12,034 bases of DNA from Paralcaligenes sp039935015 (lineage in GTDB: Bacteria; Pseudomonadota; Gammaproteobacteria; Burkholderiales; Burkholderiaceae_B), in contig JBDTLC010000007.1 of the NCBI GenBank assembly GCA_039935015.1, forward strand, positions 1-12,034, given 5' to 3'. Shown here in pieces: positions 4,974-12,034 of the stretch. The translations under genes and the position numbers were made by a program. Every line of letters begins with the position of its first letter. The stretch's first letter is position 1. Below the pieces are notes generated by a model. That model ran no database searches. It was not told the DNA's origin and was given only the letters and a program-made list of their open reading frames with translations.

Positions 4974-6743
4974 ATGAACTCACTGCGCAGAAAATGGCAA
5001 TCGCTACCACGCGGGCTGGTGGTACTGATCACCGCGCTGGCTATCTATGTGCCACTGACGCTGATCATTGCTCAGAGTTTCATGTCGGCGCCGTTTTTCA
5101 TGCCGTCCAAAACGTACGGTCTGGATGCGTTTCGCTTCATTTTCGCCGACCCCGATTTCACCAAGGCACTCGTCAGCGGTTTCATCCTGGCGTTCGGGCT
5201 TTTCGTTATCGCCGTGCCCCTGGGCGCCATGCTGGCTTTCCTGATGGCCCGCACCGATCTGCCGGGGCGTCGCTGGATCGAGCCTCTTATCCTGGTACCC
5301 GTATTTGTATCGCCGATGGTACTGGGTTTTGGCTACGTCGTGGCGGCCGGGCCCGTAGGCTTTTTCTCGTTATGGGCCAAGGATCTGCTGGGCTTTACGC
5401 CGTGGAATATCTACTCGCTGACCAGCATCGTCATTATTGCCGGGCTAACCCATGTGCCCTATGCCTATTTGTATATTTCATCGGCATTACGCAATATGGG
5501 CTCCGATGTTGAAGAGGCGGCCCGAGTGGCTGGCGCCTCGCCTTTGCAGGTGATGGTATCGGTCAGCCTGCCCATGGTACGCCCCGCCCTGCTTTATGCC
5601 TCGGTGTTGCTGTTTTTCCTGGGCCTGGAAGTGTTCGGCCTGATGCTCGTGCTGGGCGACCCCGAAGGGCATCTGGTGATGTCCACTTACCTGTACAAAC
5701 TAACCAACAAGCTGGGCACGCCTTCATACCATCTAATGGCCGCCGTTGCCGTCGTGCTTATCGCCTTTACGATTCCCCTGGTAATGGTGCAACGGCGGCT
5801 CATGCGCTCGGCCAACCGCTACGTCACGGTCAAAGGCAAAGCCTCACGCTCGCGGCCACTGCCTCTGGGCAAATGGCGCTGGCCAGCGGGCGTGGTGGTC
5901 ATGCTATGGCTGACGGTCGCGGTAGTAGTTCCGCTGGCAGGGGTATTCCTGCGCTCGTTCGTGTCCAACTGGGGAATGGGGGTATCACTATTCGATGTCC
6001 TGTCGCTCGAAGCCTTCCGCACTATTCTTGAGCAGACCACGCTCATGCGAGCCATCGTCAATTCTGTGGCCATAGGCGTTATAGGCGGCGCGCTGGCGGT
6101 CGCCTGTTATACCGCGATCGGCCTGTCGATGCATCGCAAGCCCGACCGAATCACCCGATTCATGGACTACAGCGTGCTGGTGCCCCGTGCGGTGCCAGGG
6201 TTGCTAGCGGGCCTGGCGTTCTTGTGGGTATTTTTGTTTGTGCCCATGGTGCTGGACAACTCACTGGAAGACGGCTGGCTGTCTGTGCTACCTATGGCTC
6301 AATGGTTGCGCGACAATTTCATCGAGCCCCTGCGCGGCCTGCGCTCCACCATCTTCAGTGTCTGGCTGGCCTATTCCGTCGTGTGGATGGCCTACGGCCT
6401 GCGGCTGATATCGTCCACGCTCCTGCAGGTGGGGCCCGAGCTTGAAGAGGCTGCGCGCAGCACTGGCGCGAGCCGCGCGCAGGTAACGCGACACATCACC
6501 GTGCCCCTGGCGCGCTACGGGCTGATTGGCTCGTGGCTGCTTATGTTCCTGATTTTCGAGCGCGAATATTCCACCGGCGTCTATCTGCTGTCGCCCGGCA
6601 CTGAAACCATAGGCTCTATGCTGGTTTCGCTATGGGCATCGGGCGCTATCGATATCGTCGCTGCACTGTCTTTCATCAATATCGTTCTAGTAGTGGCCGG
6701 CCTGGCGGTGGCCCTGCGATTCGGAGTAAAGCTTCATGATTGA
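4974..6743 (+). CDS. Fused ABC transporter permease with two MetI domains (FbpB-like)
   Basis: This is the inner-membrane channel of the importer, 589 residues with about twelve hydrophobic segments. Two MetI-type permease units are fused in one chain, as in FbpB/AfuB-type transporters, so no second permease gene is needed. Each unit carries the EAA loop that docks on the ATPase: EEAARVAGASPLQVMVSVSLP from residue 180 and EEAARSTGASRAQVTRHITVP from residue 491. I chose ATG 4974 (MNSLRRKW, directly before the first membrane segment). The frame is open back to an ATG at 4878, but those 32 extra codons are read through the REP-like 19-bp repeats and look non-coding. The ribosome binding site is weak. 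Its stop overlaps the ATPase start by 8 bp, indicating translational coupling. Confidence 0.9.
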   Translation: MNSLRRKWQSLPRGLVVLITALAIYVPLTLIIAQSFMSAPFFMPSKTYGLDAFRFIFADPDFTKALVSGFILAFGLFVIAVPLGAMLAFLMARTDLPGRRWIEPLILVPVFVSPMVLGFGYVVAAGPVGFFSLWAKDLLGFTPWNIYSLTSIVIIAGLTHVPYAYLYISSALRNMGSDVEEAARVAGASPLQVMVSVSLPMVRPALLYASVLLFFLGLEVFGLMLVLGDPEGHLVMSTYLYKLTNKLGTPSYHLMAAVAVVLIAFTIPLVMVQRRLMRSANRYVTVKGKASRSRPLPLGKWRWPAGVVVMLWLTVAVVVPLAGVFLRSFVSNWGMGVSLFDVLSLEAFRTILEQTTLMRAIVNSVAIGVIGGALAVACYTAIGLSMHRKPDRITRFMDYSVLVPRAVPGLLAGLAFLWVFLFVPMVLDNSLEDGWLSVLPMAQWLRDNFIEPLRGLRSTIFSVWLAYSVVWMAYGLRLISSTLLQVGPELEEAARSTGASRAQVTRHITVPLARYGLIGSWLLMFLIFEREYSTGVYLLSPGTETIGSMLVSLWASGAIDIVAALSFINIVLVVAGLAVALRFGVKLHD

Positions 6744-7815
6744 GCTAAGCGTTGAAAATCTGCATCTGGATTACGGCAGCAACCCCGTGCTCAAGGGTGT
6801 GTCCATGGAATTGCGGCGCGGCGAAGTCGTGTCATTGCTGGGCCCTTCCGGCAGCGGCAAAACCACACTGCTGCGGGCCGTCGCCGGCCTGGAAGCCGCA
6901 AAAAAAGGCCGCATCACTATCAATGAACGTATCGTCTTCGATGACGCAACCCACAGCGAAGTAGCGGCCGAGTTCCGGGACTTGGGGCTGGTGTTCCAGT
7001 CGTATGCACTGTGGCCGCACAAGACGGTCTTCGACAATGTCGGCTATCCGCTCAAATTGCGCAAGGTTGCGAGCGCCGAACTGAACAAACGCGTGAAAGA
7101 TATGCTCGAACAATTAGGGCTGGGCCACTTGGGCGCCCGTTACCCGCATGAGCTGTCTGGCGGTCAGCAGCAACGCGTGGCGATAGGCCGGGCACTGGTC
7201 TATAACCCTCCCGTGCTCTTGCTCGACGAACCACTTTCAAATCTGGACGCCAAACTGCGCGAGGAAGCGCGTGCATTCTTGCGCGAGCTGATTATGCGCT
7301 TGGGCCTTTCGGCGCTAATGGTCACGCACGACCAAGCCGAAGCCATGGCCATTTCGGACCGTATCCTGCTATTGAACAACGGCAAAATCGAACAGCAGGG
7401 CACACCCCAAGAAATGTACGGCTCGCCCACCACCCTGTTCTGCGCCGAATTCATGGGCAGCAATAACCGTCTGCCTGGCCGTGTCACCGAACTACGCGAC
7501 GACTACGCCCGCATCCAGGGACGGGGATGGGCCCTGTGGGGCAAAGCTGGTGCAGGCCTGGAAACCGGCAAGGACGCGGTGGCCATCATTCGCGTGGAGC
7601 AATTGCGGCTCATCGACGGCCCTAGCGACAACAGTCTGGAAATGCCGCTGGTAACCAATATGTATTTGGGCGACCGATGGGAGTATGTATTTCGTGCAGC
7701 CGACGAAAACCCGATCCAGGCGCTGACGTTGCGGGCGTATGGGCTCGATAGCCGGGCGCCGGGTAATCAATATCTGATGCTGCCACAAGATCAGGTTTGG
7801 GTCTTTCCGGGGTAG
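6736..7815 (+). CDS. ABC transporter ATP-binding protein (FbpC/PotA-like)
   Basis: This is the ATPase that powers the importer, 359 residues. All nucleotide-binding motifs are intact: Walker A GPSGSGKTT (36-44), Q-loop Gln88 in VFQSYALWPH, signature LSGGQQQR (140-147), Walker B LLLDEP (161-166), D-loop SNLD, and switch His198 in MVTHDQAEAM. The phrase YALWPHKTVFDNV and the roughly 120-residue tail after position 240 (FMGSNNRLPG onward) fit the TOBE-bearing group of spermidine, iron and related importers. It overlaps the permease gene by 8 bp and ends the operon; the next gene starts 133 bp later behind its own regulatory region. The motifs do not reveal the substrate. Confidence 0.93.
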   Translation: MIELSVENLHLDYGSNPVLKGVSMELRRGEVVSLLGPSGSGKTTLLRAVAGLEAAKKGRITINERIVFDDATHSEVAAEFRDLGLVFQSYALWPHKTVFDNVGYPLKLRKVASAELNKRVKDMLEQLGLGHLGARYPHELSGGQQQRVAIGRALVYNPPVLLLDEPLSNLDAKLREEARAFLRELIMRLGLSALMVTHDQAEAMAISDRILLLNNGKIEQQGTPQEMYGSPTTLFCAEFMGSNNRLPGRVTELRDDYARIQGRGWALWGKAGAGLETGKDAVAIIRVEQLRLIDGPSDNSLEMPLVTNMYLGDRWEYVFRAADENPIQALTLRAYGLDSRAPGNQYLMLPQDQVWVFPG

Positions 7816-7889
7816 CAGATTATCTGTCTGAATCTAGGGTAAACCACAAGAGCACACTTCCAAGCGACTATAGTTAAATAGCACGAAAG

Positions 7890-7900
7890 TGGTCAGACCA
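7890..7900. promoter_or_regulatory. FadR/FCD-GntR-type operator core TGGTCAGACCA
   Basis: This is a perfect palindrome, TGGTC and GACCA around one central base. It matches the TGGTC-N-GACCA core known for FadR and close to the operators of related FCD-domain GntR regulators such as PdhR. It lies 49 bp before the binding-protein ATG and just downstream of a possible -10, a place from which a bound repressor would block transcription. No GntR gene is within the window. I saw no second copy in the other intergenic gaps. Confidence 0.45.
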
Positions 7901-7938
7901 AATCAAATAGATATCAGGCGTGCATTGCGTGCCATCAC

Positions 7939-7943
7939 GGAGG
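7939..7943 (+). promoter_or_regulatory. Ribosome binding site GGAGG
   Basis: GGAGG lies five bases before ATG 7949. It selects this start over an in-frame GTG at 7889, which falls inside the operator and would add 20 residues before the signal peptide. Confidence 0.8.
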
Positions 7944-7948
7944 GTTTC

Positions 7949-9490
7949 ATGAACATTTTGAAAACTGGGCACTGGGTAGCGCGTCTTGCCATATGCTCGC
8001 TGGTAAGCGGCCTGATGGCCGTCAGCAGCCCGGCCTCGGCCAACAAGAAAGACGATACTCTGCGCTTCGCTTACGATCAGGCGCCTGAAAGCGTAGACCC
8101 CTACTTTAATAATGTACGCATAGGCGTAATCATTGGTGCCAACGTCTGGGATACGCTCATCTATCGCGACCCCGAAACCAATGAATACAAAGGGCTGCTG
8201 GCAAAAAGCTGGAAACAGGTCGACGACCGCACGATCGATTTCGAATTGCGCCAGGGTATCAAATTTCACAATGGCGAAGAGTTCGACGCGGATTCAGTGG
8301 TGTACACGCTTAATTTCATCGCCGACTCCAAGAACAAGGTAACCACCCAACAAAACGTCAACTGGATTCTGAAGGCCGAAAAACTAGGCAAATACAAGGT
8401 GAGGCTCACCACTAAGGGGATCTTCCCGGCCGCCATCGAGTATCTGGCGGGTCCGGTAGTGATTCATCCAGCCAAATATTACAAAGAAGTCGGCCCTAAG
8501 GGCATGAATGCCAAACCGGTGGGAACAGGTCCCTACATGGTGTCGCAATACACTCCGGGGAAGTCCATTACGCTGGTGCGCAATCCCCATTATTTTGCCG
8601 ATTCGCCCAAGTCGCATGCCAAGATCGGCAAGATTGAAATCCGCTTCATTCCAGACCGCCAGACCCAAATGGCCGAGGCGCTATCTTCGGGCGTTGACTT
8701 CATCATGTACGTGCCCAAAGATCAGGCCGATCAGGCCGCTCAGGTGCCTAACCTGCAAGTGGTCAGCGGCGAAACCATGCGGATTTCGTTTCTTCAAATG
8801 AATATGCGCGACGGCTCACCGCTGCCTCAGTTAAAAGATATACGGGTGCGCAAGGCCATTATTCATGCCATAGACCGCGATTCCATCGCCAAGAATATTG
8901 TCGGGGCAGGTTCGCGCGTGCTCAACACCATGTGCTTCCCGTCGCAGTTCGGCTGCACCGACGAAGGCGCGCCGCGCTATACGTACGACCCGGCTTTGTC
9001 GAAAAAGCTACTGGCCGAAGCAGGCTTCCCCAATGGTTTTGACATCAGCATTCTGGGCTATCGCGAACGCAACCAGATTGAAGCCATCATCGGCAACCTG
9101 CAAGCGGTGGGGATCAAGGCGAAACTCAACTTCCTCCAGTACGCCGCCATGCGCGACATGAACCGCGCCAACAAGTCGGAACTGATCAATCAAACCTGGG
9201 GTTCGTTCTCGGTGAACGATGTATCGGCTTCGACTCCCGTGTTCTACGGTGGCGGCGACGACGACGTGACCCACGATAAACAGGTGATCGAATGGCTTAA
9301 CAAGGGTAATAACTCGGTCGACCCACAGGTTCGCAAAGACGCGTACAAAAAGGCACTGGACCGAATCGCCGATCAAGCCTACGGCGTGCCATTGTGGTCG
9401 TTGCCGGTGTACTACGTGGCCAACAAAGACCTGAAGTTCAAAGCGTATCCCGATGAGTTAGTGCGCTTCTGGGAAATGAGCTGGAAGTAA
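7949..9490 (+). CDS. Family-5 ABC transporter substrate-binding protein (dipeptide/oligopeptide/nickel type)
   Basis: This is the periplasmic binding protein of a Dpp/Opp-type importer, 513 residues, a usual length for the SBP_bac_5 family. The signal peptide is residues 1-31 (MNILKTGHWVARLAICSLVS to SSPASA). The mature protein opens with DDTLRFAYDQAPESVDPYF, then shows NVWDTLIYRDPETNEYKGLLA, SWKQVDDRTIDFELRQGIKFHNGEEFDADSVVYTLN as separate contiguous family blocks, PVGTGPYMVSQY, and DIRVRKAIIHAIDRDSI, all typical. The C-terminal part has the usual YDPALSKKLLAEAGFPNGFD block. It heads the operon with the DppB-, DppC- and DppD-like genes. The family binds peptides, nickel, heme, opines and sugars, so the ligand cannot be read from sequence. 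A repeat-filled gap follows. Confidence 0.92.
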   Translation: MNILKTGHWVARLAICSLVSGLMAVSSPASANKKDDTLRFAYDQAPESVDPYFNNVRIGVIIGANVWDTLIYRDPETNEYKGLLAKSWKQVDDRTIDFELRQGIKFHNGEEFDADSVVYTLNFIADSKNKVTTQQNVNWILKAEKLGKYKVRLTTKGIFPAAIEYLAGPVVIHPAKYYKEVGPKGMNAKPVGTGPYMVSQYTPGKSITLVRNPHYFADSPKSHAKIGKIEIRFIPDRQTQMAEALSSGVDFIMYVPKDQADQAAQVPNLQVVSGETMRISFLQMNMRDGSPLPQLKDIRVRKAIIHAIDRDSIAKNIVGAGSRVLNTMCFPSQFGCTDEGAPRYTYDPALSKKLLAEAGFPNGFDISILGYRERNQIEAIIGNLQAVGIKAKLNFLQYAAMRDMNRANKSELINQTWGSFSVNDVSASTPVFYGGGDDDVTHDKQVIEWLNKGNNSVDPQVRKDAYKKALDRIADQAYGVPLWSLPVYYVANKDLKFKAYPDELVRFWEMSWK

Positions 9491-9500
9491 TTGTGATGGT

Positions 9501-9530
9501 TCTGGCAGCCACAAGGGCTGCCGCTACATA
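9501..9530 (-). repeat. REP-like palindrome, copy R3 (reverse)
   Basis: GGCAGCC (9504-9510) and GGCTGCC (9516-9522) form a perfect 7-bp stem around loop ACAAG, followed by GCTACA. Its reverse complement reads TGTAGC-GGCAGCC-CTTGT-GGCTGCC, the clearest version of the element. It starts 13 bases after the binding-protein stop, the same relative place as the repeats after the first binding-protein gene. Confidence 0.75.
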
Positions 9531-9547
9531 GCTCACGGGCACCCATG

Positions 9548-9627
9548 TGTAGCCGCCCCCTTGTGGATATCATTGAACACTTGAAGAATGCAGCGGCACC
9601 CCTTGTGAGTGCCAAGTTTCAGGTGCC
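9548..9627 (+). repeat. Degenerate REP-like copies R4 and R5 (forward)
   Basis: R4 (9548-9566) reads TGTAGCCGCCCCCTTGTGG, a decayed forward copy without a stem. R5 (about 9590-9613) reads GCAGCGGCACC-CCTTGTGA-GTGCC, where GGCAC (9595-9599) pairs with GTGCC (9609-9613); GGCACC could instead pair with GGTGCC at 9622-9627. Together with R3 these make an inverted cluster filling the gap before the permease gene. Confidence 0.5.
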
Positions 9628-9689
9628 AACATCAACAATCTGCATCACCATCTGCGAACCATCGAGAAGCAACAGGAAGGATAAGGGTT

Positions 9690-10607
9690 ATGTTCGCGTA
9701 CATCATGAAGCGATTGGCGCTGGCGGTATTGGTGGCGCTGACCGTATCGATCATCGCCTTCCTTTTGCTGCGCCTGTCGGGCGATCCGGCTATTGCAATT
9801 GCCGGTGAAGGCGCGCGACAGGCCGATATCGACCTGATACGCCAGACCTACGGTTTCGACCGGCCCTTGCCCATCCAATATCTGGAATGGCTGGGCCATA
9901 TATTGCACGGCCGCTTCGGCGACTCCATTTACTTCAAAACTCCCGCCGGCCCGCTTATTTTCGAAAAGCTGCAAACTACCCTGATTCTGGGCGTGGCGGC
10001 CCTGGCCGTGGCGCTGGCAATATCCGTCCCTCTGGGTGTACTGGCCGCCATTTACAAAAACACCTGGATCGACCGTCTTTGCCTGGCCGTCGCAGTGGTG
10101 GGCCAAGCGTTGCCCAATTTCTTTTTTGCGCTGTTGCTTATTATGCTGTTGTCGATTTCGCTGCATATCCTGCCGGTATCGGGCAGCGGTACCTGGCAGC
10201 ATTTCGTGATGCCCGCCATTTCACTGGGCTATTACGTGGCGCCCGCCTTCATGCGCCTGATACGCGCGGGCATGGTGGAAGTGCTCGAAGCCGATTACAT
10301 CCGTACAGCTCGGGCCAAAGGCTTATCTACTGGCCGCGTCATCTTCAAGCACGCGCTGCGCAACGCCATCGTGCCGGTCGTGGCACTGACCGCTGTGCAA
10401 CTAGGCTTTCTGCTGGGCGGATCGGTCGTGGTGGAAACGATTTTCGCGCTGGACGGGCTAGGCTATCTGGCGTATCAGAGCATTACCTTCAAAGATTTTC
10501 CAGTGATGCAGTTAATTGTGCTATTGCTTTCGGTCATCTATGTGCTGCTTACTCTGGCCTCTGATATTGCCAACGCATGGCTCGATCCCCGCATACGGGT
10601 AGCGTGA
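9690..10607 (+). CDS. DppB/OppB-like ABC transporter permease
   Basis: This is the first inner-membrane permease of the Dpp/Opp-type importer, 305 residues with about six membrane segments. The N-terminus MFAYIMKRLALAVLVALTVS and the following FLLLRLSGDPA are typical of DppB. The conserved extracytoplasmic block with YGFDRPLPIQYLEWL and GRFGDS is present, as is the EAA-type loop DYIRTARAKGLSTGRVIFKH and the C-terminal ending DPRIR. I chose ATG 9690, with AGGAAGG nine bases upstream; an in-frame GTG at 9609 would add 27 residues read through repeat R5. The final base of its TGA is the first base of the next gene's ATG (TGATG), which suggests coupling with the DppC partner. Confidence 0.92.
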   Translation: MFAYIMKRLALAVLVALTVSIIAFLLLRLSGDPAIAIAGEGARQADIDLIRQTYGFDRPLPIQYLEWLGHILHGRFGDSIYFKTPAGPLIFEKLQTTLILGVAALAVALAISVPLGVLAAIYKNTWIDRLCLAVAVVGQALPNFFFALLLIMLLSISLHILPVSGSGTWQHFVMPAISLGYYVAPAFMRLIRAGMVEVLEADYIRTARAKGLSTGRVIFKHALRNAIVPVVALTAVQLGFLLGGSVVVETIFALDGLGYLAYQSITFKDFPVMQLIVLLLSVIYVLLTLASDIANAWLDPRIRVA

Positions 10608-11488
10608 TGGAATTAACTATCCCCGACGTCACAATTTCAAAGCACGGTTTCTGGCGACGCGCGCGGCACAATAAGGCATTCATGGTGGGTGGCGGCCTGT
10701 TGCTGCTGATTTTCCTGATTGCCGTTTTCGCCCCCTGGCTGTCGCCGCACGATCCTTATACTCAAAACCTGATCAACCGCAATGTCCCGCCGGTCTGGTA
10801 CGCCAAAGGGGCTTGGGTACACCCACTAGGCACCGACCCACTGGGCCGCGACTACCTTTCGCGCCTGTTTTACGGCGCGCGCATTTCCCTGCTTATTGGC
10901 GCCAGTGTCGCGCTAATTTCCGGCTTGATAGGCGCAACCATGGGCATGCTGGCCGGTTATTTCGGCGGCAAAACAGACATGCTCGTCTCTTTTCTAGTCA
11001 CAACCCGACTGTCGATGCCGGTAATACTGGTGGCACTGGCAACGGTCGCAATCATGGGCAGTTCCTTATGGGTAGTCATCATCGTGTTGGGTCTGCTCAA
11101 GTGGGATCGCTACGCCGTCGTCATGCGCAGCGCCACACAACAAGTTCGCTCGCTCGATTACGTGGCGGCGGCGCAATCGGCCGGAGCATCCACCTTACGA
11201 ATATTGCTGCAAGAGGTCCTGCCCAATGTGATTCCGCAGCTCATCGTCATTGCTACCCTTGAAGCAGCCAGCGCCATCTTGCTGGAAGCGGCACTATCCT
11301 TTCTGGGCTTGGGCGTGCAGCCGCCCTTGCCCTCCTGGGGGCTGATGATTGCAGAAGCCAAGAGCTATATGTTTTTTTCTTTCTGGCTTATTGCCTTGCC
11401 CGGCAGCGCACTGGCCTTGCTGATTTTCTCCATCAACTTGGCAGGCGACGGGCTGCATGACCTGCTATCGCCCGAAGGCAGGTCTTAA
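10607..11488 (+). CDS. DppC/OppC-like ABC transporter permease
   Basis: This is the second inner-membrane permease, 293 residues, forming the heterodimeric channel with the DppB-like protein. It has the N-terminal OppC-type segment (NKAFMVGGGLLLLIFLIAVFAP as consecutive hydrophobic residues, then WLSPHDPYTQNL), the family block HPLGTDPLGRDYLSRLFYGAR, and the EAA loop DYVAAAQSAGASTLRILLQE followed by LPNVIPQL. The C-terminus shows ALSFLGLGVQPPLPSWG and NLAGDGLHDLL, both diagnostic. I chose ATG 10607 at the TGATG junction; an in-frame ATG at 10577 would give a longer overlap with the upstream gene. Confidence 0.92.
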   Translation: MELTIPDVTISKHGFWRRARHNKAFMVGGGLLLLIFLIAVFAPWLSPHDPYTQNLINRNVPPVWYAKGAWVHPLGTDPLGRDYLSRLFYGARISLLIGASVALISGLIGATMGMLAGYFGGKTDMLVSFLVTTRLSMPVILVALATVAIMGSSLWVVIIVLGLLKWDRYAVVMRSATQQVRSLDYVAAAQSAGASTLRILLQEVLPNVIPQLIVIATLEAASAILLEAALSFLGLGVQPPLPSWGLMIAEAKSYMFFSFWLIALPGSALALLIFSINLAGDGLHDLLSPEGRS

Positions 11489-11492
11489 GGCT

Positions 11493-12034
11493 ATGGACAA
11501 TATCGTTCTGGATGTCCAGGGTCTGAATGTCGATCTCGCTACGCCGGGCGGCACTTTACATGCTGTACGCGACGTGTCATTTCAAGTTCGGCGCGGCGAA
11601 ACCTTGTGCCTTGTGGGCGAATCGGGCTGCGGCAAATCCATGACATCGCTCGCACTGATGAGCCTGCTGCCCAAGGCGGCTAAGCGTCGCGCACAACGCC
11701 TGTCCTTTTTGAGCGAAGACTTGACCGCGGCCAGCAAAAACCGTATCAACGCCTTGCGTGGCGACAAAATGGCCATGATTTTCCAGGAGCCCATGACCGC
11801 ATTGAATCCCGCCTACACCATTGGCAATCAATTAATGGAGTCGTATCTGCAACATCGGCGCAGCAGCGTGGCGCAGGCCCGTGACCGCGCCATCGATTTA
11901 CTCGAAAAGGTAGGGATCACGTCCAGTGCCCAGCGGCTGGGCCAGTATCCTCATCAGCTATCGGGCGGCTTGCGTCAGCGGGTCATGATCGCCATGGCGC
12001 TGATGTGCAGCCCCGAACTGCTCATCGCCGATGA
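11493..12034 (+). CDS. DppD/OppD-like ABC transporter ATP-binding protein (5' part)
   Basis: This is the ATPase of the Dpp/Opp-type importer, cut by the right edge after 180 complete codons (about half the usual length). It starts 4 bp after the DppC-like stop, with TAAGG before the ATG. Visible motifs are Walker A GESGCGKS (42-49), Q-loop Gln98 in MIFQEPMTALNP, signature LSGGLRQRV (from 156) and the start of Walker B LLIADE (177-181, last codon incomplete). MTALNP after the Q-loop is characteristic of OppD/DppD. The C-terminal oligopeptide-transporter extension and any DppF partner lie outside the window. Confidence 0.92.
   Translation, partial: MDNIVLDVQGLNVDLATPGGTLHAVRDVSFQVRRGETLCLVGESGCGKSMTSLALMSLLPKAAKRRAQRLSFLSEDLTAASKNRINALRGDKMAMIFQEPMTALNPAYTIGNQLMESYLQHRRSSVAQARDRAIDLLEKVGITSSAQRLGQYPHQLSGGLRQRVMIAMALMCSPELLIAD

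Larger units (their letters stand above)
7816..7948. promoter_or_regulatory. Promoter region of the Dpp/Opp-type operon
   Basis: This is a 133-bp gap without a gene. A TATAGT hexamer (7869-7874) is a reasonable -10, though no clear -35 lies 16-18 bp before it. It would place transcription start near 7881, just ahead of the GntR-type operator listed separately. No terminator hairpin is visible for the preceding operon. Confidence 0.4.

Noticed and set aside
9645..10202. Long open frame on the minus strand opposite the DppB-like gene
   Set aside because: It is glutamine- and arginine-rich without any family motif and lies entirely opposite a convincing permease gene; this is the usual mirror of GC-rich coding DNA.
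9887..10564. Long alternative + frame inside the DppB-like gene
   Set aside because: Arginine- and alanine-rich composition without motifs; the overlapping frame has clear permease signatures.

Overview
This window reads as an ordinary proteobacterial chromosome segment in which every gene lies on the + strand. The gene content, the moderately high GC coding sequence and the type of dispersed palindromic repeat suggest a betaproteobacterium, with the Alcaligenaceae (Bordetella, Achromobacter or Pusillimonas relatives) as my best guess. That placement is inference, because there is no rRNA or other phylogenetic marker here.

Layout. (1) Positions 127-1062 encode a PaaX-family regulator, with no phenylacetate catabolic genes in view. 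(2) Positions 1170-3214 hold a two-gene sulfur cassette: a secreted tandem-rhodanese sulfurtransferase followed by a YeeE/YedE (TsuA-type) membrane protein. A possible 54-codon secreted peptide or gene remnant follows at 3217-3381, then a stretch with no convincing gene. (3) Positions 3642-7815 hold a complete family-1 ABC importer of the FbpABC/PotABCD general type: binding protein, a fused double-domain permease, and an ATPase. (4) From 7949 to the right edge runs a Dpp/Opp-type importer: a family-5 binding protein, DppB-like and DppC-like permeases, and the first 180 codons of a DppD-like ATPase, which runs off the window.

How the genes work together. The two importers are separate transcription units by layout. 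Each is an operon with the binding protein first, and later genes overlap or nearly touch: 8 bp permease/ATPase overlap in the first, and a TGATG junction then a 4-bp gap in the second. In both, the largest gap inside the operon lies just after the binding-protein gene, and in both it is filled with copies of the same REP-like palindrome (consensus around GGCAGCC-CTTGT-GGCTGCC with GTAGCG/CGCTAC flanks). Such elements at this position can keep binding-protein mRNA in excess over permease mRNA, as known for malE-malF. A good match to the FadR/FCD-GntR operator core (TGGTCAGACCA) lies upstream of the second importer.

I found no CRISPR array, tRNA, rRNA, insertion sequence or clear novel defence or biosynthetic system. 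The points most worth a second look are the paired repeats at both binding-protein/permease junctions, the predicted GntR operator, the small ORF behind the YeeE gene, and two inverted repeats around the PaaX and sulfur genes.
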